A stretch of DNA of 64,000 nt from assembly GCA_964564435.1 (NCBI GenBank), contig CAZMAT010000002.1:124001-188000 (forward strand), given 5' to 3'. Numbering within the stretch: position 1 is the first letter of the stretch; every line of letters begins with the position of its first letter. Below the pieces are notes generated by a model. The model was not told where the DNA came from and ran no database searches. It saw only the letters and a program-made list of their open reading frames with translations. Source of the DNA: Fermentibacter sp964564435 (GTDB lineage Bacteria; Fermentibacterota; Fermentibacteria; Fermentibacterales; Fermentibacteraceae). Below are positions 41,325-49,957 of the stretch, piece by piece. The position numbers and the translations under genes were made by a program.

Positions 41325-42481
41325 GCCCTGCTCCTTCCCGATGCCCATTCCACGAGGATCCTGGCTATCTCGGGCCTGGTGAACTCCGCCGGCGGGATCT
41401 CCCCCGCCGCCAGCATCTCCCTGACCCTGCGGCCCGAGAGCACCATATGCGCCTCGTCGGGATGGGGGCAGGTCTTGGTTGTGGCCATGCCGCCGCACGT
41501 CCGGCAGAAGAAGGAATGCTCGAAGCACAGGGGCGTGATGCCCAGCTCGCCGGGCTGGAAACGGCCGAAGATGAGCTGAGCGTCGTAGGTGCCGTAGTAG
41601 CTGCCCACGCCGGCATGGTCCCTGCCGACTATGAAGTGGGTGCAGCCGTAGTTCTTCCTGACGAGGGCATGGAAGACGGCCTCCCTCGGCCCGGCATACC
41701 TCATGGCCGCCGGGAACACGCTCATGACCGCCCTGCCCCTGGGGAAGTAGCCTGCGAGCAGCACTTCGTAGCATGCCATCCTGACATCGGCGGGGATGTC
41801 GTCGTCCTTGGTCGACCCTACGAGCGGGTGGAGCAGGAGGCCGTCGGCTATCTCCAGTGCGCTCTTCTGGATGTACTCGTGGGCCCGGTGCACGGGGTTG
41901 CGGGTCTGGAAGGCCACGATCGACTCCCACCCCAGTTCGCGGAAGAGAACGCGCGTCTCGGCCGGATCGAGCCTGTATCTGTGGAAGGGCTCGGAGGCCC
42001 TGTCCCTGATGCTCGTGACCCGGCCCCCCACATAGGTCCCCCCCAGCCCGAGGAGATAGGCCGCACCGGGATGCGCCGGGTCGGCCGTCGTAAGTGTCCT
42101 CTCGGCCTCCAGCCGCAGATCCGCGCTGAACGTGTCTTCCACCTCGATCACGCCCCTGACAGCACCCGACGGATCGTGAAGGCACATCCGGGCACCGGCG
42201 GCGGGCGCGTTCATGCCCTCCTTGAGGGACAGCGTGACCGGGAGGCTCCAGACGGGGCCCTGGGGGAGCCGCATCTCGTCGCGGACGAGCTCGTACTCCT
42301 CCCTGCGCATGAAGCCCTCGAGCGGGCTCATCGCGCCGGAACCTATCATCTCGAGATCGCAGGCCTCCCGTTCGTTGAGCGGGAATGAAGGCAGGGACGA
42401 GGCCTCCTCGAGGAGGCCCGGGTTGTCGGAGAGCTCGGCCTGCCTCTGTACGAGGCGGCCACCATGGGGCTGCGAGGGCAT
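41321..42481 (-). CDS. sat: Sulfate adenylyltransferase (ATP sulfurylase)
   Basis: 386 residues. The start at 42481 was chosen because GGAAGGAG precedes it by 6 nt; upstream ATGs lack a ribosome site. Family motifs: SPLEGFM, the active-site QTRNPVHRAHE (about 192-202), GRDHAGVG and a zinc-type cysteine set FFCRTCGG...KTC. It makes adenylyl sulfate from ATP and sulfate, or runs in reverse, in the cytosol. No APS reductase lies in the window, so whether it serves sulfation, assimilation or dissimilation is open. The single-chain, non-CysDN form is typical of anaerobes. Confidence 0.93.
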   Translation of the reverse strand: MPSQPHGGRLVQRQAELSDNPGLLEEASSLPSFPLNEREACDLEMIGSGAMSPLEGFMRREEYELVRDEMRLPQGPVWSLPVTLSLKEGMNAPAAGARMCLHDPSGAVRGVIEVEDTFSADLRLEAERTLTTADPAHPGAAYLLGLGGTYVGGRVTSIRDRASEPFHRYRLDPAETRVLFRELGWESIVAFQTRNPVHRAHEYIQKSALEIADGLLLHPLVGSTKDDDIPADVRMACYEVLLAGYFPRGRAVMSVFPAAMRYAGPREAVFHALVRKNYGCTHFIVGRDHAGVGSYYGTYDAQLIFGRFQPGELGITPLCFEHSFFCRTCGGMATTKTCPHPDEAHMVLSGRRVREMLAAGEIPPAEFTRPEIARILVEWASGRSRA

Positions 42482-42546
42482 CCGGTACTCCTTCCGGTTC
42501 ATCATGCGCGCCGGTCCGTGGCGGAGCGGCGTCTCCGAAGATAGGG

Positions 42547-42575
42547 TTTCCGCGGCCCGCTGTCTTGATGATAAT
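42547..42575 (+). promoter_or_regulatory. Possible promoter of the second ABC operon
   Basis: TTTCCG (42547-42552), 17 bp, GATAAT (42570-42575), in an AT-rich patch 35 bp before the ATG at 42611. The -10 fits 5 of 6 and the -35 only about 3 of 6. Offered as a candidate. Confidence 0.35.
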
Positions 42576-42610
42576 AATGCCCGTGCGTCCCGTTTTCGGA
42601 TTGGAGAGCG

Positions 42611-43483
42611 ATGGATCCTGTTCTCAGGGTGGAGGGACTCTCGAAGAAGTACCCGAGGCAGAGCGGCCTCGGCAGCTTCCAGGCCGTGTCCGACGTGTCG
42701 TTCGAACTCGAGCCCGGCGGCATACTGGGCTTCCTGGGCCCCAACGGCGCCGGGAAGACCACTACGATGAAGTGCATCCTCGGCCTGCTGGCGCCGTCAT
42801 CCGGCAGGATGGAGGTTTTCGGCCGTCCGCCCGCTTCCCCGCAAGCCAGGCGCAGGATGGGCTACATCCCCGAGAATCCCGACTACGAGGATTCCTTCAC
42901 CCCCGAGGAATACCTATCGTTCTTCGCGTCGATGAGGCACATCCCGTGGAGCTGCGGCGACTCGGCCCGCATGCTCGGCAGGGTCGGCCTCGACAACTGG
43001 GGAAGGGCCAGGATACGCAGGCTCTCGAAGGGCATGAGGCAGAAGCTGAGCCTTGCTCTTGCCCTCCAGGGCTCCCCGGAGCTCCTGGTGATGGACGAGC
43101 CCACCGGGGGCTTCGATCCGCTGGCCCGGAAGGAGTTCAGGGACATTCTCCTCGAGGAGAACTCGAGGGGCGCCGCATGCTTCCTCTCCTCGCACATCCT
43201 CTCCGACATCGAGACGATATGCTCCCGGGCCCTGATACTCGCCGGCGGTCGGGTCGTCAGGGAGGGTTCGATGAGCGAGCTCCTCAGCTCGCAGAACAGG
43301 CACAGGATCTCGTATCGGAAGCCGGGAGCCGGAGTCGCCGAGGAACTGGTCGATCTCCCGGACCTCCAGGCGGCGATAGACCGGATAAGGGCCTCCGGCG
43401 GGGAGATCGAGGAGGTGGGCAGGGAGATCCTGTCACTCGAGGAGGTCTTCCTCAGGGCGACTTCGGGTGGTGAGGAGCGTTGA
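42611..43483 (+). CDS. ABC transporter ATP-binding protein
   Basis: 290 residues with GGAGAG upstream of ATG. Walker A GPNGAGKTTTMK, signature RLSKGMRQKLSLA, Walker B LLVMDEPTGGFDPLA, switch His in SSHILSDIE. The C-terminal extension and the KKYPRQSGLGSFQAV start fit the CcmA/NosF-like group of ABC-2 systems. It overlaps the permease start as TTGA. Confidence 0.93.
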   Translation: MDPVLRVEGLSKKYPRQSGLGSFQAVSDVSFELEPGGILGFLGPNGAGKTTTMKCILGLLAPSSGRMEVFGRPPASPQARRRMGYIPENPDYEDSFTPEEYLSFFASMRHIPWSCGDSARMLGRVGLDNWGRARIRRLSKGMRQKLSLALALQGSPELLVMDEPTGGFDPLARKEFRDILLEENSRGAACFLSSHILSDIETICSRALILAGGRVVREGSMSELLSSQNRHRISYRKPGAGVAEELVDLPDLQAAIDRIRASGGEIEEVGREILSLEEVFLRATSGGEER

Positions 43484-44235
43484 GCACCATCCGGGCCTTC
43501 GCGCTGATGACCCTGAAGGGGCTCACCAGGCGCCGCACCTTCTGGGGCATAGCCCTGGTCACTCTCATCGCCCTGGCCGGGATCGGCTCCATCCCCTCGT
43601 ACGACGTCGCCGGCGAGGGCAGGTTCATGATAGACATGGGCCTCTTCGGCATCGAGATCGGCTCGCTCCTGCTGGCCATAGGGCTGGCCTCCAACATGTT
43701 CCCGAGGGACAGAGAGACCCGCACCGTGATGCCTCTCCTGGCGGTGCCGCTCTCGAGAGCCCAGTACGTGCTGGGCAGATTCGCCGGAGCGGCTCTCGTC
43801 CAGACTGCGGCGGTGGTCGTGTGGTGCGCCTGCCTGGGCCTCATCCTGGGCCTGAACGGATACTATGTTCCCGAGGCCCTGCTGCCCGCCTCCCTGCTCC
43901 TGCTGGCGGAGGGCTGGTTCCTGCTGGCGGTCGTGCTCTTCTTCAGCTTCTGGACATCGCCTCCGCTCAACGCGCCGCTGACGCTACTCCTCTTCATCGT
44001 CTGCCAGATGACCCCCGCCCAGTTCACTGCCCTCCTGCCGGGCGCGGAGCGTGTCATGGAGGTCGTGAGGGTGCTGCTGCCGCGCATGGACGTGTTCCAC
44101 ATCAAGGACCCCGTCGCACACAGGATACCTGTTCCGACCGCATACTTCCTGCTCGCCACGGTGTACGGGCTCGCCTACACATCCTTCATGCTGTCGCTGG
44201 CAATGGCAGTGTTCCGCAGGAGGGACCTCAAGTGA
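43480..44235 (+). CDS. ABC-2 type permease (NosY-like)
   Basis: 251 residues from TTG 43480, overlapping the ATPase stop. About six helices: WGIALVTLIALAGIGSI, FGIEIGSLLLAIGLASNMF, then PRDRETRTVMPLLAVPLSRAQ, the cytosolic motif of ABC-2 permeases, and FAGAALVQTAAVVVWCACLGL and later helices. The overall plan is similar to NosY/GldF-type permeases. The following small His-rich protein and the TPR-like protein may be accessories. Substrate unknown. Confidence 0.85.
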   Translation: MSTIRAFALMTLKGLTRRRTFWGIALVTLIALAGIGSIPSYDVAGEGRFMIDMGLFGIEIGSLLLAIGLASNMFPRDRETRTVMPLLAVPLSRAQYVLGRFAGAALVQTAAVVVWCACLGLILGLNGYYVPEALLPASLLLLAEGWFLLAVVLFFSFWTSPPLNAPLTLLLFIVCQMTPAQFTALLPGAERVMEVVRVLLPRMDVFHIKDPVAHRIPVPTAYFLLATVYGLAYTSFMLSLAMAVFRRRDLK

Positions 44236-44257
44236 GGCTCACGCTGGAGATTCGCGC

Positions 44258-44545
44258 GTGACCGCCGGGCTCCTCGCCCTGATGCTCGTGCTGGGGCAGT
44301 CCCCTCCCGACGGGCACGACCACGGTGCCGAGGGCGCTCACGGATATGCCGCGATCGACTCCGCCGGCTTCGGCGCGGATCGCCACCTGCACCCGCCGGG
44401 CGAAGAAAACCATGGAACCGGGTGGTTCTTCAGCCAGCCCTGGGCCACGCCGGAGAGATGGCGCTTCATGGCCAGGGATTCCGTCGTGCTGGCCTCCGCG
44501 GCCGCCGGCATCCTGATGCTTTCCGGGCTCAGGAGGCGGAAGTGA
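44258..44545 (+). CDS. Small His-rich membrane peptide
   Basis: 95 residues from GTG 44258 (GGAG 8 nt upstream). An N-terminal signal or helix (GLLALMLVLGQS) is followed by a segment with seven histidines between about residues 19 and 52 (GHDHG, HG, RHLHPP, NHG), then a C-terminal helix (SVVLASAAAGILMLSG) and a basic end. The histidines face the periplasm in the simplest topology and could bind a metal ion. It overlaps the next gene (GTGA) and follows an ABC-2 pair by 22 bp. No family recognised. Confidence 0.65.
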   Translation: MTAGLLALMLVLGQSPPDGHDHGAEGAHGYAAIDSAGFGADRHLHPPGEENHGTGWFFSQPWATPERWRFMARDSVVLASAAAGILMLSGLRRRK

Positions 44546-45198
44546 GGCGGCATGCACCACTTATAGCCGCCATCGTCTCCCTGGCCCTGGCTGCCGCCGC
44601 GGTCCAGCCGCTCGACGGGATCAGGCGCTGGAGCCCGTCAGGCACCATGGGTCCTGCGGAGACCGGTCTCGACCAGATCAGACTGATAGCGGCCGAGGTT
44701 CTCTACCTCCAGATGGACGACTACCATCACATAATGATGTACCAGGGATACGACTGGACGGCGATAGCCGACTATCTGCCGCAGATCTGGCTCATCGTGA
44801 GGCTGAAGCCGGACTTCTGGCAGGCATACGAGGACGGGGCCTATCACCTCGCGGTCAACCTCGGCATGCCCGAGGAGGGCATGAAGCTCCTCGAGCAGGG
44901 ACTGGAGAACTGCCCCGGGAACAGGCAGCTCCTCTGGCAGGACGTGGTGATCAGATGGCGGCTGGAGATAGGCACGGTCCGCGAGAGGCTCGCGGCATGC
45001 GCCCGTTACGCCGGCTCCCTGCGGAGAAACGGCCTGCCCGACCCGAGCCCGGCCGAGATGAGGAACGTGTCTCTCGTGGGTTCGTGGGTGTCCGAACACG
45101 GGCCGGGGCATGTCGACAGCCTGGCGTCCCGGCACTACTCCCGCAGGGCGGAGATCCTCGAATCGATCCTCTCGGCCTTTAGGCTCATCTCATCCTGA
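44542..45198 (+). CDS. Membrane-anchored TPR-like protein
   Basis: 218 residues from GTG 44542, overlapping the previous stop; AGGAGG lies 5 nt upstream. N-terminal helix (LIAAIVSLALAAAAVQPL), then a helical region with TPR character (FWQAYEDGAYHLAVNLGMPEE, GMKLLEQGLENCPGNRQLLWQ) and an unusual YLQMDDYHHIMMYQG stretch. Probably periplasmic. It closes the ABC operon and overlaps the convergent GNAT gene by 14 bp. Function unknown. Confidence 0.7.
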   Translation: MRRHAPLIAAIVSLALAAAAVQPLDGIRRWSPSGTMGPAETGLDQIRLIAAEVLYLQMDDYHHIMMYQGYDWTAIADYLPQIWLIVRLKPDFWQAYEDGAYHLAVNLGMPEEGMKLLEQGLENCPGNRQLLWQDVVIRWRLEIGTVRERLAACARYAGSLRRNGLPDPSPAEMRNVSLVGSWVSEHGPGHVDSLASRHYSRRAEILESILSAFRLISS

Positions 45199-46039
45199 AG
45201 ACCCAGGCATTGGGCTCCCCGGGCTCCTCCCAGTAGCTCCAGCCGTCGGACATCAGCAGGGATTCGGCAGCGGCGGCTCCACCCGGAAGCATGATCTCGA
45301 CGGTATCGTCACCCGAGGCATGGGCGGCGCGTGCCGCGGCCCGTCCGGCCTCCACCGGGTCCTCCAGGGCGGAGGCGCAGAGCGTGAAGGTGTTCTCCCC
45401 GGGCCTGGACATGAACCTCAGTCCGGAGGCCTCCCGCACTTCGCACAGCCCGGCGATCGCCCCGGCCGTGTCCTCGGCCCTGAGAATCGCCTTCCATCCC
45501 AGCGGGACCCGCGTCGGGTACGGCCTCAGGTCGCGTTCCTCGAGGGGCACGACGACTGCGGGCGCAGCACCCTCGTGCGGGATGGATGCCCGGCAGAGGA
45601 GCCGGAATGCCTCGACCCGCTCGAACCCGCAGGATTCCGCGATGGCGATGCTCTCGGAATTGTGGTAGTAGGTCTCGAACTCCACCCAGTCGACGGCGCC
45701 CTCGTCCCTCAGCGCCCGGGCCCTCCTGAAGCAGTCCTCGGAGAGAAGCCTCCCGAGGCCCCTGCCCCTCATCGAGGGATGCACGCGCAGCCCTTCGAGC
45801 CATGCCACCCGCCCCGGCATCACCGTGATCTTGTAGCATCCGAAGAGCCTTCCGGCGACGATGCCGGAATACATGCCGCCCCCTGCGATCCACGAGGCCG
45901 CGACGGCCTCCAGGTAGTCGCCCCCGTCCCATGTCGCGCGGGAGATCTCTGCAAGCTCAGGCATGTCCTCCGGGACCGCCGCCCTTATCGAGGGCCGGAG
46001 CATGGCATCTTCAGACATATCCGAGGTTCCGTCCGGCAT
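45185..46039 (-). CDS. GNAT-family N-acetyltransferase
   Basis: About 284 residues from ATG 46039 (purine-rich GGGGAAAG upstream); ATGs 7 and 12 codons later are alternatives. The N-terminal half is a GNAT domain: IRAAVPEDMPELAEIS, then WLEGLRVHPSMRGRGLGRLL, the acetyl-CoA loop (R/Q-x-x-G-x-G/A), then SESIAIAESCGFERVEAF. The C-terminal ~110 residues contain a second, weaker GNAT-like half. Substrate not predictable. It is divergent from the cNMP-binding gene, 66 bp apart. Confidence 0.82.
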   Translation of the reverse strand: MPDGTSDMSEDAMLRPSIRAAVPEDMPELAEISRATWDGGDYLEAVAASWIAGGGMYSGIVAGRLFGCYKITVMPGRVAWLEGLRVHPSMRGRGLGRLLSEDCFRRARALRDEGAVDWVEFETYYHNSESIAIAESCGFERVEAFRLLCRASIPHEGAAPAVVVPLEERDLRPYPTRVPLGWKAILRAEDTAGAIAGLCEVREASGLRFMSRPGENTFTLCASALEDPVEAGRAAARAAHASGDDTVEIMLPGGAAAAESLLMSDGWSYWEEPGEPNAWVFRMR

Positions 46040-46105
46040 CTTCTTTCCCCATAATCGGAATGTTTTGCGGAGACGGCCCACCCGTGTCCTCCGGAGGGAA
46101 GCAAT

Positions 46106-46636
46106 ATGAACACTCAGGAGATGTTCGGGGATTTCCACCCGCTAGAGAGCAGTTCCTTCCAGTCCTTCTGCGAGCTCGTCAAGGTGAGCGACGGCGGCGC
46201 CCTGGTCACCCAGGGCGAGCAGTCGACGGACTTCTTCGTGCTGCTGAGGGGCTGTCTGAAGGTGACGGACCAGCGCACGGGCGAGGATTTCGTGCTCGCC
46301 CAGCTGTACGAGGGGGACGTGTTCGGCGAGATGTCGTTCCTCGACGGGAGCCCCAGATCGGCCACGGTCATCTCCGAGGGCGAATCCGAGATACTCCGCA
46401 TGAGCCGCCAGAGCTTCGCCCTCCTCCAGTCCGTCAACCCGTATCTCGGGCTGCTCATCCTGGTTTTCCTCGGGCGCATGATGTCCGGCAGGCTCAGGAG
46501 CGTCGACGAGAAGATGGCGGGGATGGCCAGGGAGCGCGACAACAGAGAGCTCTCCGAGCTCCGCAGGCTCATCTCCGGAATCCGGAGCTCGGTGCGGTCG
46601 CAGGTGGGCGATTCCGGAGAATCGGATCTCCTCTAG
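46106..46636 (+). CDS. Cyclic-nucleotide-binding domain protein
   Basis: 176 residues, ATG after GGAGGGAAG. A cNMP-binding (CAP_ED) beta-barrel occupies about 15-125: VTQGEQSTDFFVLLRGCLKV, GDVFGEMSFLDGSPRSATV, the phosphate-binding cassette (FGEMSFLDGSPRSA) with the Arg that contacts the phosphate. No HTH domain follows; instead there is a helical, charged tail (KMAGMARERDNRELSEL). It probably works as a regulatory subunit or sensor, not a classical CRP. Followed by a paralogue 15 bp downstream. Confidence 0.85.
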   Translation: MNTQEMFGDFHPLESSSFQSFCELVKVSDGGALVTQGEQSTDFFVLLRGCLKVTDQRTGEDFVLAQLYEGDVFGEMSFLDGSPRSATVISEGESEILRMSRQSFALLQSVNPYLGLLILVFLGRMMSGRLRSVDEKMAGMARERDNRELSELRRLISGIRSSVRSQVGDSGESDLL

Positions 46637-46651
46637 AACCGGGGGGTGCCA

Positions 46652-47191
46652 ATGTCCGGTGTGAAGAGGGTTTTCCCGCAGCTCAGCGCCTCCGAGGAGG
46701 CCGAGATCCTGTCCGAATGCACAAGGATGGAGGCGGGGGCTGGCACTGCCGTGCTGCGCAAGGGCGAGGGCGGTGGAGACCTGTACATCGTCGAATCCGG
46801 GGTTTTCAAGGTCTACGAGGAAACCGCCGGCGAGGACTTCGTGCTCGCCCTGCTCAACAGGGGCGACGTCTTCGGCGAGCTGTCCTTCCTCGACGGGTCG
46901 CCCAGGTCGGCCTGCGTGAGATGCCAGAACGACGGGAGCCTCCTGAGGTTCGGAAGGCCCGACTTCCCGAAGCTGCTCCTGAAGAACCCGTACACCGCCT
47001 CCAGGCTTCTCTTCAGCCTGGCCTCGATCGTGTCGGCGCGGCTCAGGAAGGCGGACGAGGCTCTCGCTGTCCTCGCCTTCGACGAACCGGACGCGTCGTC
47101 CGACGAGATGCACAGGCTCGCAGCCGAGATGCACCGGGCCGTCCACATGGAGCTTTCCCCGGGCTCCAGCGAAACGGCGCTTGAGTTCTGA
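46652..47191 (+). CDS. Cyclic-nucleotide-binding domain protein, paralogue
   Basis: 179 residues from ATG 46652 (a G-run 5 nt upstream). Same plan as the preceding protein: VLRKGEGGGDLYIVESGVFKV, then TAGEDFVLALLNRGDVFGELSFLDGSPRSACV, the phosphate-binding cassette, and a helical tail without a DNA-binding domain. The shared block GEDFVLA.L..GDVFGE.SFLDGSPRSA shows recent duplication. A paired heteromeric sensor is possible. Ends 12 bp before the convergent rdgB. Confidence 0.85.
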   Translation: MSGVKRVFPQLSASEEAEILSECTRMEAGAGTAVLRKGEGGGDLYIVESGVFKVYEETAGEDFVLALLNRGDVFGELSFLDGSPRSACVRCQNDGSLLRFGRPDFPKLLLKNPYTASRLLFSLASIVSARLRKADEALAVLAFDEPDASSDEMHRLAAEMHRAVHMELSPGSSETALEF

Positions 47192-47203
47192 CCCCCCTGC
47201 GGG

Positions 47204-47794
47204 CTACAGATCAGGCGGGATGAGGGAGGAGAGCTTCGTGAAGGCCCTCGCCCTGTGGCTCGCGGCGTTCTTCTCGCAGGCGGGGCATTCCGCATAGGTG
47301 CAGCCCAGCGAAGGCACGAAGAAGACGGGATCGTAGCCGAAGCCCCCGTCGCCTGCAGGTCTTTCGAGGATAATGCCCTCCACCTCGCCTGTCGCCGTCA
47401 CCAGGCCGCCTCCGGGGCTGGCGAACGCCGCCGCGGTCCTGAAGAAGGCCTGCCGTGACGCACCCTCCTCCCACATGAGCACGCGCAGGAGCTTGGCCAC
47501 GTTGTCGGCATAGCTTGCGGAGGAGCCTGCGTACCTCGCCGAGTACACGCCGGGGGCGCCTCCGAGAGCGGACACGAACAGCCCCGTATCGTCGGCGACG
47601 CAGGGCATCGAGGTCGCACGGGCCGCTGCGAGCGCCTTGATCGCGGCGTTCTCCTCTATCGTGCCCCCCGTCTCCTCGCAGTCCCAGCCGGGAATGACGA
47701 CCGTCACGGGCACGACCTCGCGAGCCGGGCCCTCGAGGACCGCCCTCACTTCGGCCAGCTTGTCGGGGTTGCCCGAGGCCAGGACGAGTCTCAA
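47204..47794 (-). CDS. rdgB: XTP/dITP diphosphatase
   Basis: 196 residues of the HAM1 family, hydrolysing non-canonical purine triphosphates (XTP, ITP, dITP) to monophosphates. Motifs: LASGNPDKLAEVRAVL at the N-terminus, EENAAIKALAAA, VADDTGLFVSALGGAPGVYSARYAG, GFGYDPVFFVPSLG, and the end RARAFTKLSSLI. Last gene of the smpB-amidase-murI-rph run, 8 bp after rph; the rph-rdgB pairing is common in bacteria. Confidence 0.95.
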   Translation of the reverse strand: MRLVLASGNPDKLAEVRAVLEGPAREVVPVTVVIPGWDCEETGGTIEENAAIKALAAARATSMPCVADDTGLFVSALGGAPGVYSARYAGSSASYADNVAKLLRVLMWEEGASRQAFFRTAAAFASPGGGLVTATGEVEGIILERPAGDGGFGYDPVFFVPSLGCTYAECPACEKNAASHRARAFTKLSSLIPPDL

Positions 47795-47801
47795 GGCCGC
47801 A

Positions 47802-48536
47802 CTACTCCCCCGCCGCCAGCTTCTGGCACGGGATGACGTATCCGAGGATGGAGGACATCGCCGACCTGGCCATTTCCTGGACGTCGTCGAAGGGTATCGG
47901 CCTGTGCTCGGCCGAGGCCTGGAGCTCGACGAGGAGCCCTGACGACATGCAGACCACGTTCATGTCCATCATCGCGCCCGAATCCTCTTCGTAAGTAAGA
48001 TCGGTGAGGACGCGGTCGCCCACGATCCCGATGCTCAGGGCTCCTACGAAACCGCGCCATGGATCGATTTCGATGTCGCCCCTTCCGAGGAGCCTCTGGA
48101 TGGCCAGCCTCAGGGCAACGGCACCGCCCGTGATGGCGGCCACCCTGGTCCCGCCGTCGGCCACGAGCACGTCGCAGTCGATCGTTATCGTCCTGTCTGG
48201 CAGCTTCGAGAGATCGAGGGTCTGCCTGAGGCTCCGGCCGATGATCCGCTGGATCTCTTGGCTCCTGCCCTTGGTGGCCCCGCCCCTGTCGCGCCTCACG
48301 CGCCTGTTACCGCTGCCGGGGAGCATGTCGTACTCGGCCGTCACCCAGCCGCCGCTCTTCGGGGCGATGAACGGAGGCACCCGGTTCTCGATGCTGGCCG
48401 AGCAGAGGACCCTGGTCTCTCCCCAGGAGATCAGCACGCTCCCCTCGGGGGATGGCTGGAAACCCGTCTCGAACGATATCTCCCTGACGTCCGAATCTCC
48501 CCTGCCGTCGCTCCTGGCCCTGGCGCCTTCAGGCAT
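47802..48536 (-). CDS. rph: Ribonuclease PH
   Basis: 244 residues from ATG 48536 (GGAGG 6 nt upstream; a GTG one codon earlier is too close to it). A phosphorolytic 3'-5' exoribonuclease that trims tRNA 3' ends. Motifs: GRGDSDVREISFETGF, SVLISWGETRVLCSAS, TAEYDMLPGSGNRR, GRSQEIQRIIGRSLRQTLD, the phosphate-site IDCDVLVADGGTRVAAITGG and GLLVELQASAEHRPI. It starts 8 bp before the murI stop. Confidence 0.96.
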   Translation of the reverse strand: MPEGARARSDGRGDSDVREISFETGFQPSPEGSVLISWGETRVLCSASIENRVPPFIAPKSGGWVTAEYDMLPGSGNRRVRRDRGGATKGRSQEIQRIIGRSLRQTLDLSKLPDRTITIDCDVLVADGGTRVAAITGGAVALRLAIQRLLGRGDIEIDPWRGFVGALSIGIVGDRVLTDLTYEEDSGAMMDMNVVCMSSGLLVELQASAEHRPIPFDDVQEMARSAMSSILGYVIPCQKLAAGE

Positions 48537-49344
48537 CACCGACCTCCACCTGGGTTACTAGCGGTATGGAGCGGCCCAGGAACCTCTGGGCGATCTCCTG
48601 GAACTTGAGCGGGATGTCACTGACATAGAAGGAATGGGAAGGAAGGCCCGGAACGCCGGGCCCGCTCAGGAGCCCCGCCTCCCCGAGCGTACGGGCCACG
48701 ACCGATGCCGTCGATTCGGCTGAATCCACAAGGGCGACCTCCGGTCCGAGCACGCGGCCCAGGACCGTCTCGAGGAGCGGGTAGTGGGTGCAGCCGAGCA
48801 CGAGCGTGTCGATCTTCTCGCGCAGAAGGGGGGCCATGTATTCCTCGACGACGAGGGTGGTGATCCTGTGGTCGAGCCAGCCCTCCTCCACCAGGGGGAC
48901 GAGGAGGGGACAGGGCTGGGCCACGACGGTCCGGATCCCCCCTGCCTCCCTGAGGGCCCTCTGATACGCTCCGCTCGAGATGGTGCCGCTGGTCCCGATC
49001 ACGCCGACGATGCCGCTCCTGGTCGCCCTCGCTGCGGCCGCGGCCCCTGGTTCGATCACGCCGATGACGGGCACGCTGCTCCCGCCGCGCAGGGCCGGCA
49101 TGCTGACGGACGAGGCCGTGTTGCAGGCGGCGACTATCAGCTTGACGCCCTTGCGGCGGAGGAACGCCGAATCCTCGAGGGAGAAGCGAATGACGGTCTC
49201 GGGGGACTTGGATCCGTAAGGGACCCGGGCTGTGTCTCCGAAGTAGACGACGGACTCGTCCGGCAGCTGTCGCATTATCTCACGGACGACCGTGAGGCCG
49301 CCTATGCCCGAATCGAAGACCCCTATCGGAGCGGTTCGGTCCAA
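48529..49344 (-). CDS. murI: Glutamate racemase
   Basis: 271 residues, TTG start 4 bp after the preceding stop (no strong ribosome site, so probably coupled). It makes D-glutamate for peptidoglycan. Motifs: IGVFDSGIGGLTVVREI, YFGDTARVPYG, the first catalytic Cys in AACNTASS and the second in LGCTHYPLL. Placed beside the cell-wall amidase. Confidence 0.96.
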   Translation of the reverse strand: MDRTAPIGVFDSGIGGLTVVREIMRQLPDESVVYFGDTARVPYGSKSPETVIRFSLEDSAFLRRKGVKLIVAACNTASSVSMPALRGGSSVPVIGVIEPGAAAAARATRSGIVGVIGTSGTISSGAYQRALREAGGIRTVVAQPCPLLVPLVEEGWLDHRITTLVVEEYMAPLLREKIDTLVLGCTHYPLLETVLGRVLGPEVALVDSAESTASVVARTLGEAGLLSGPGVPGLPSHSFYVSDIPLKFQEIAQRFLGRSIPLVTQVEVGDA

Positions 49345-49348
49345 GACG

Positions 49349-49957
49349 TCAGATGGCGTCGGGGACGCCGCGCAGCGGGAGCCCGTCGGGGAATCCGTCC
49401 ATGGTGGCTCCGGAGACCAGCGGGATGAGCCTGGTATAGTTCACGAACCTGCCCTCCACCGTCCGGGCGAGCCCCGCGGGGTCGTAGGCCCCAGGGAGGT
49501 CGGCGTAGAGGGTGTCGCTCCTCGGGAACACGAACACCCTTTCCAGCTGGGTGTCCTCGAAGCCGGCAGAGGCAGCCCAGGCCTCGACAAGAAGCATCGT
49601 CTCCAGGGGGATGTCTGAAGTGGCAGGGGCTTCCGGGAGCTGGACCACGACGGCGCCGGATCCTGCCGAGACGAAGAGCGAGCACGGGGTGGAGGGCCAG
49701 GATGTCTGCGGGAGCTCGGCCACCTGCTCTTCGCGGCTCACGGCAGCGCTGTCCGGGAGAGGGACGACGAGGGAATCGGGAACGGGGATGTCTCCGGCGA
49801 GGGCCTCCTCGTCGGCCTGGGCATCGGAGAGCCCGAGCCGGCTGTTCATGATCCTGAGCCCTGCGAAGAGCAGGAGGGACAGGGCGGCGATCACTGCAAG
49901 CTCGATCAGGACGCCCCTCAGTAGCGGATCCCTGGTTCTGCCGGGCATTTCTTTCAT
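49349..49957 (-). CDS. Membrane-anchored protein of unknown function
   Basis: 202 residues from ATG 49957, overlapping the amidase stop (ATGA). One helix near residues 16-35 (GVLIELAVIAALSLLLFAGL), an acidic, Pro-rich linker, then a ~110-residue outer domain (SLFVSAGSGAVVVQLPEAP, then LLVEAWAASAGFEDTQLERVF, SDTLYADLPGAY). The domain's order of a helix and a TLYADLP strand recalls GerMN-type domains found with amidases, but the match is weak. Genomic position suggests a cell-envelope role. Confidence 0.65.
   Translation of the reverse strand: MKEMPGRTRDPLLRGVLIELAVIAALSLLLFAGLRIMNSRLGLSDAQADEEALAGDIPVPDSLVVPLPDSAAVSREEQVAELPQTSWPSTPCSLFVSAGSGAVVVQLPEAPATSDIPLETMLLVEAWAASAGFEDTQLERVFVFPRSDTLYADLPGAYDPAGLARTVEGRFVNYTRLIPLVSGATMDGFPDGLPLRGVPDAI

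Noticed and set aside
49349..49957. Calling the 202-residue membrane protein a GerMN spore-germination protein
   Set aside because: Only one short strand (TLYADLP) and its position beside an amidase suggest it; not enough for a name.
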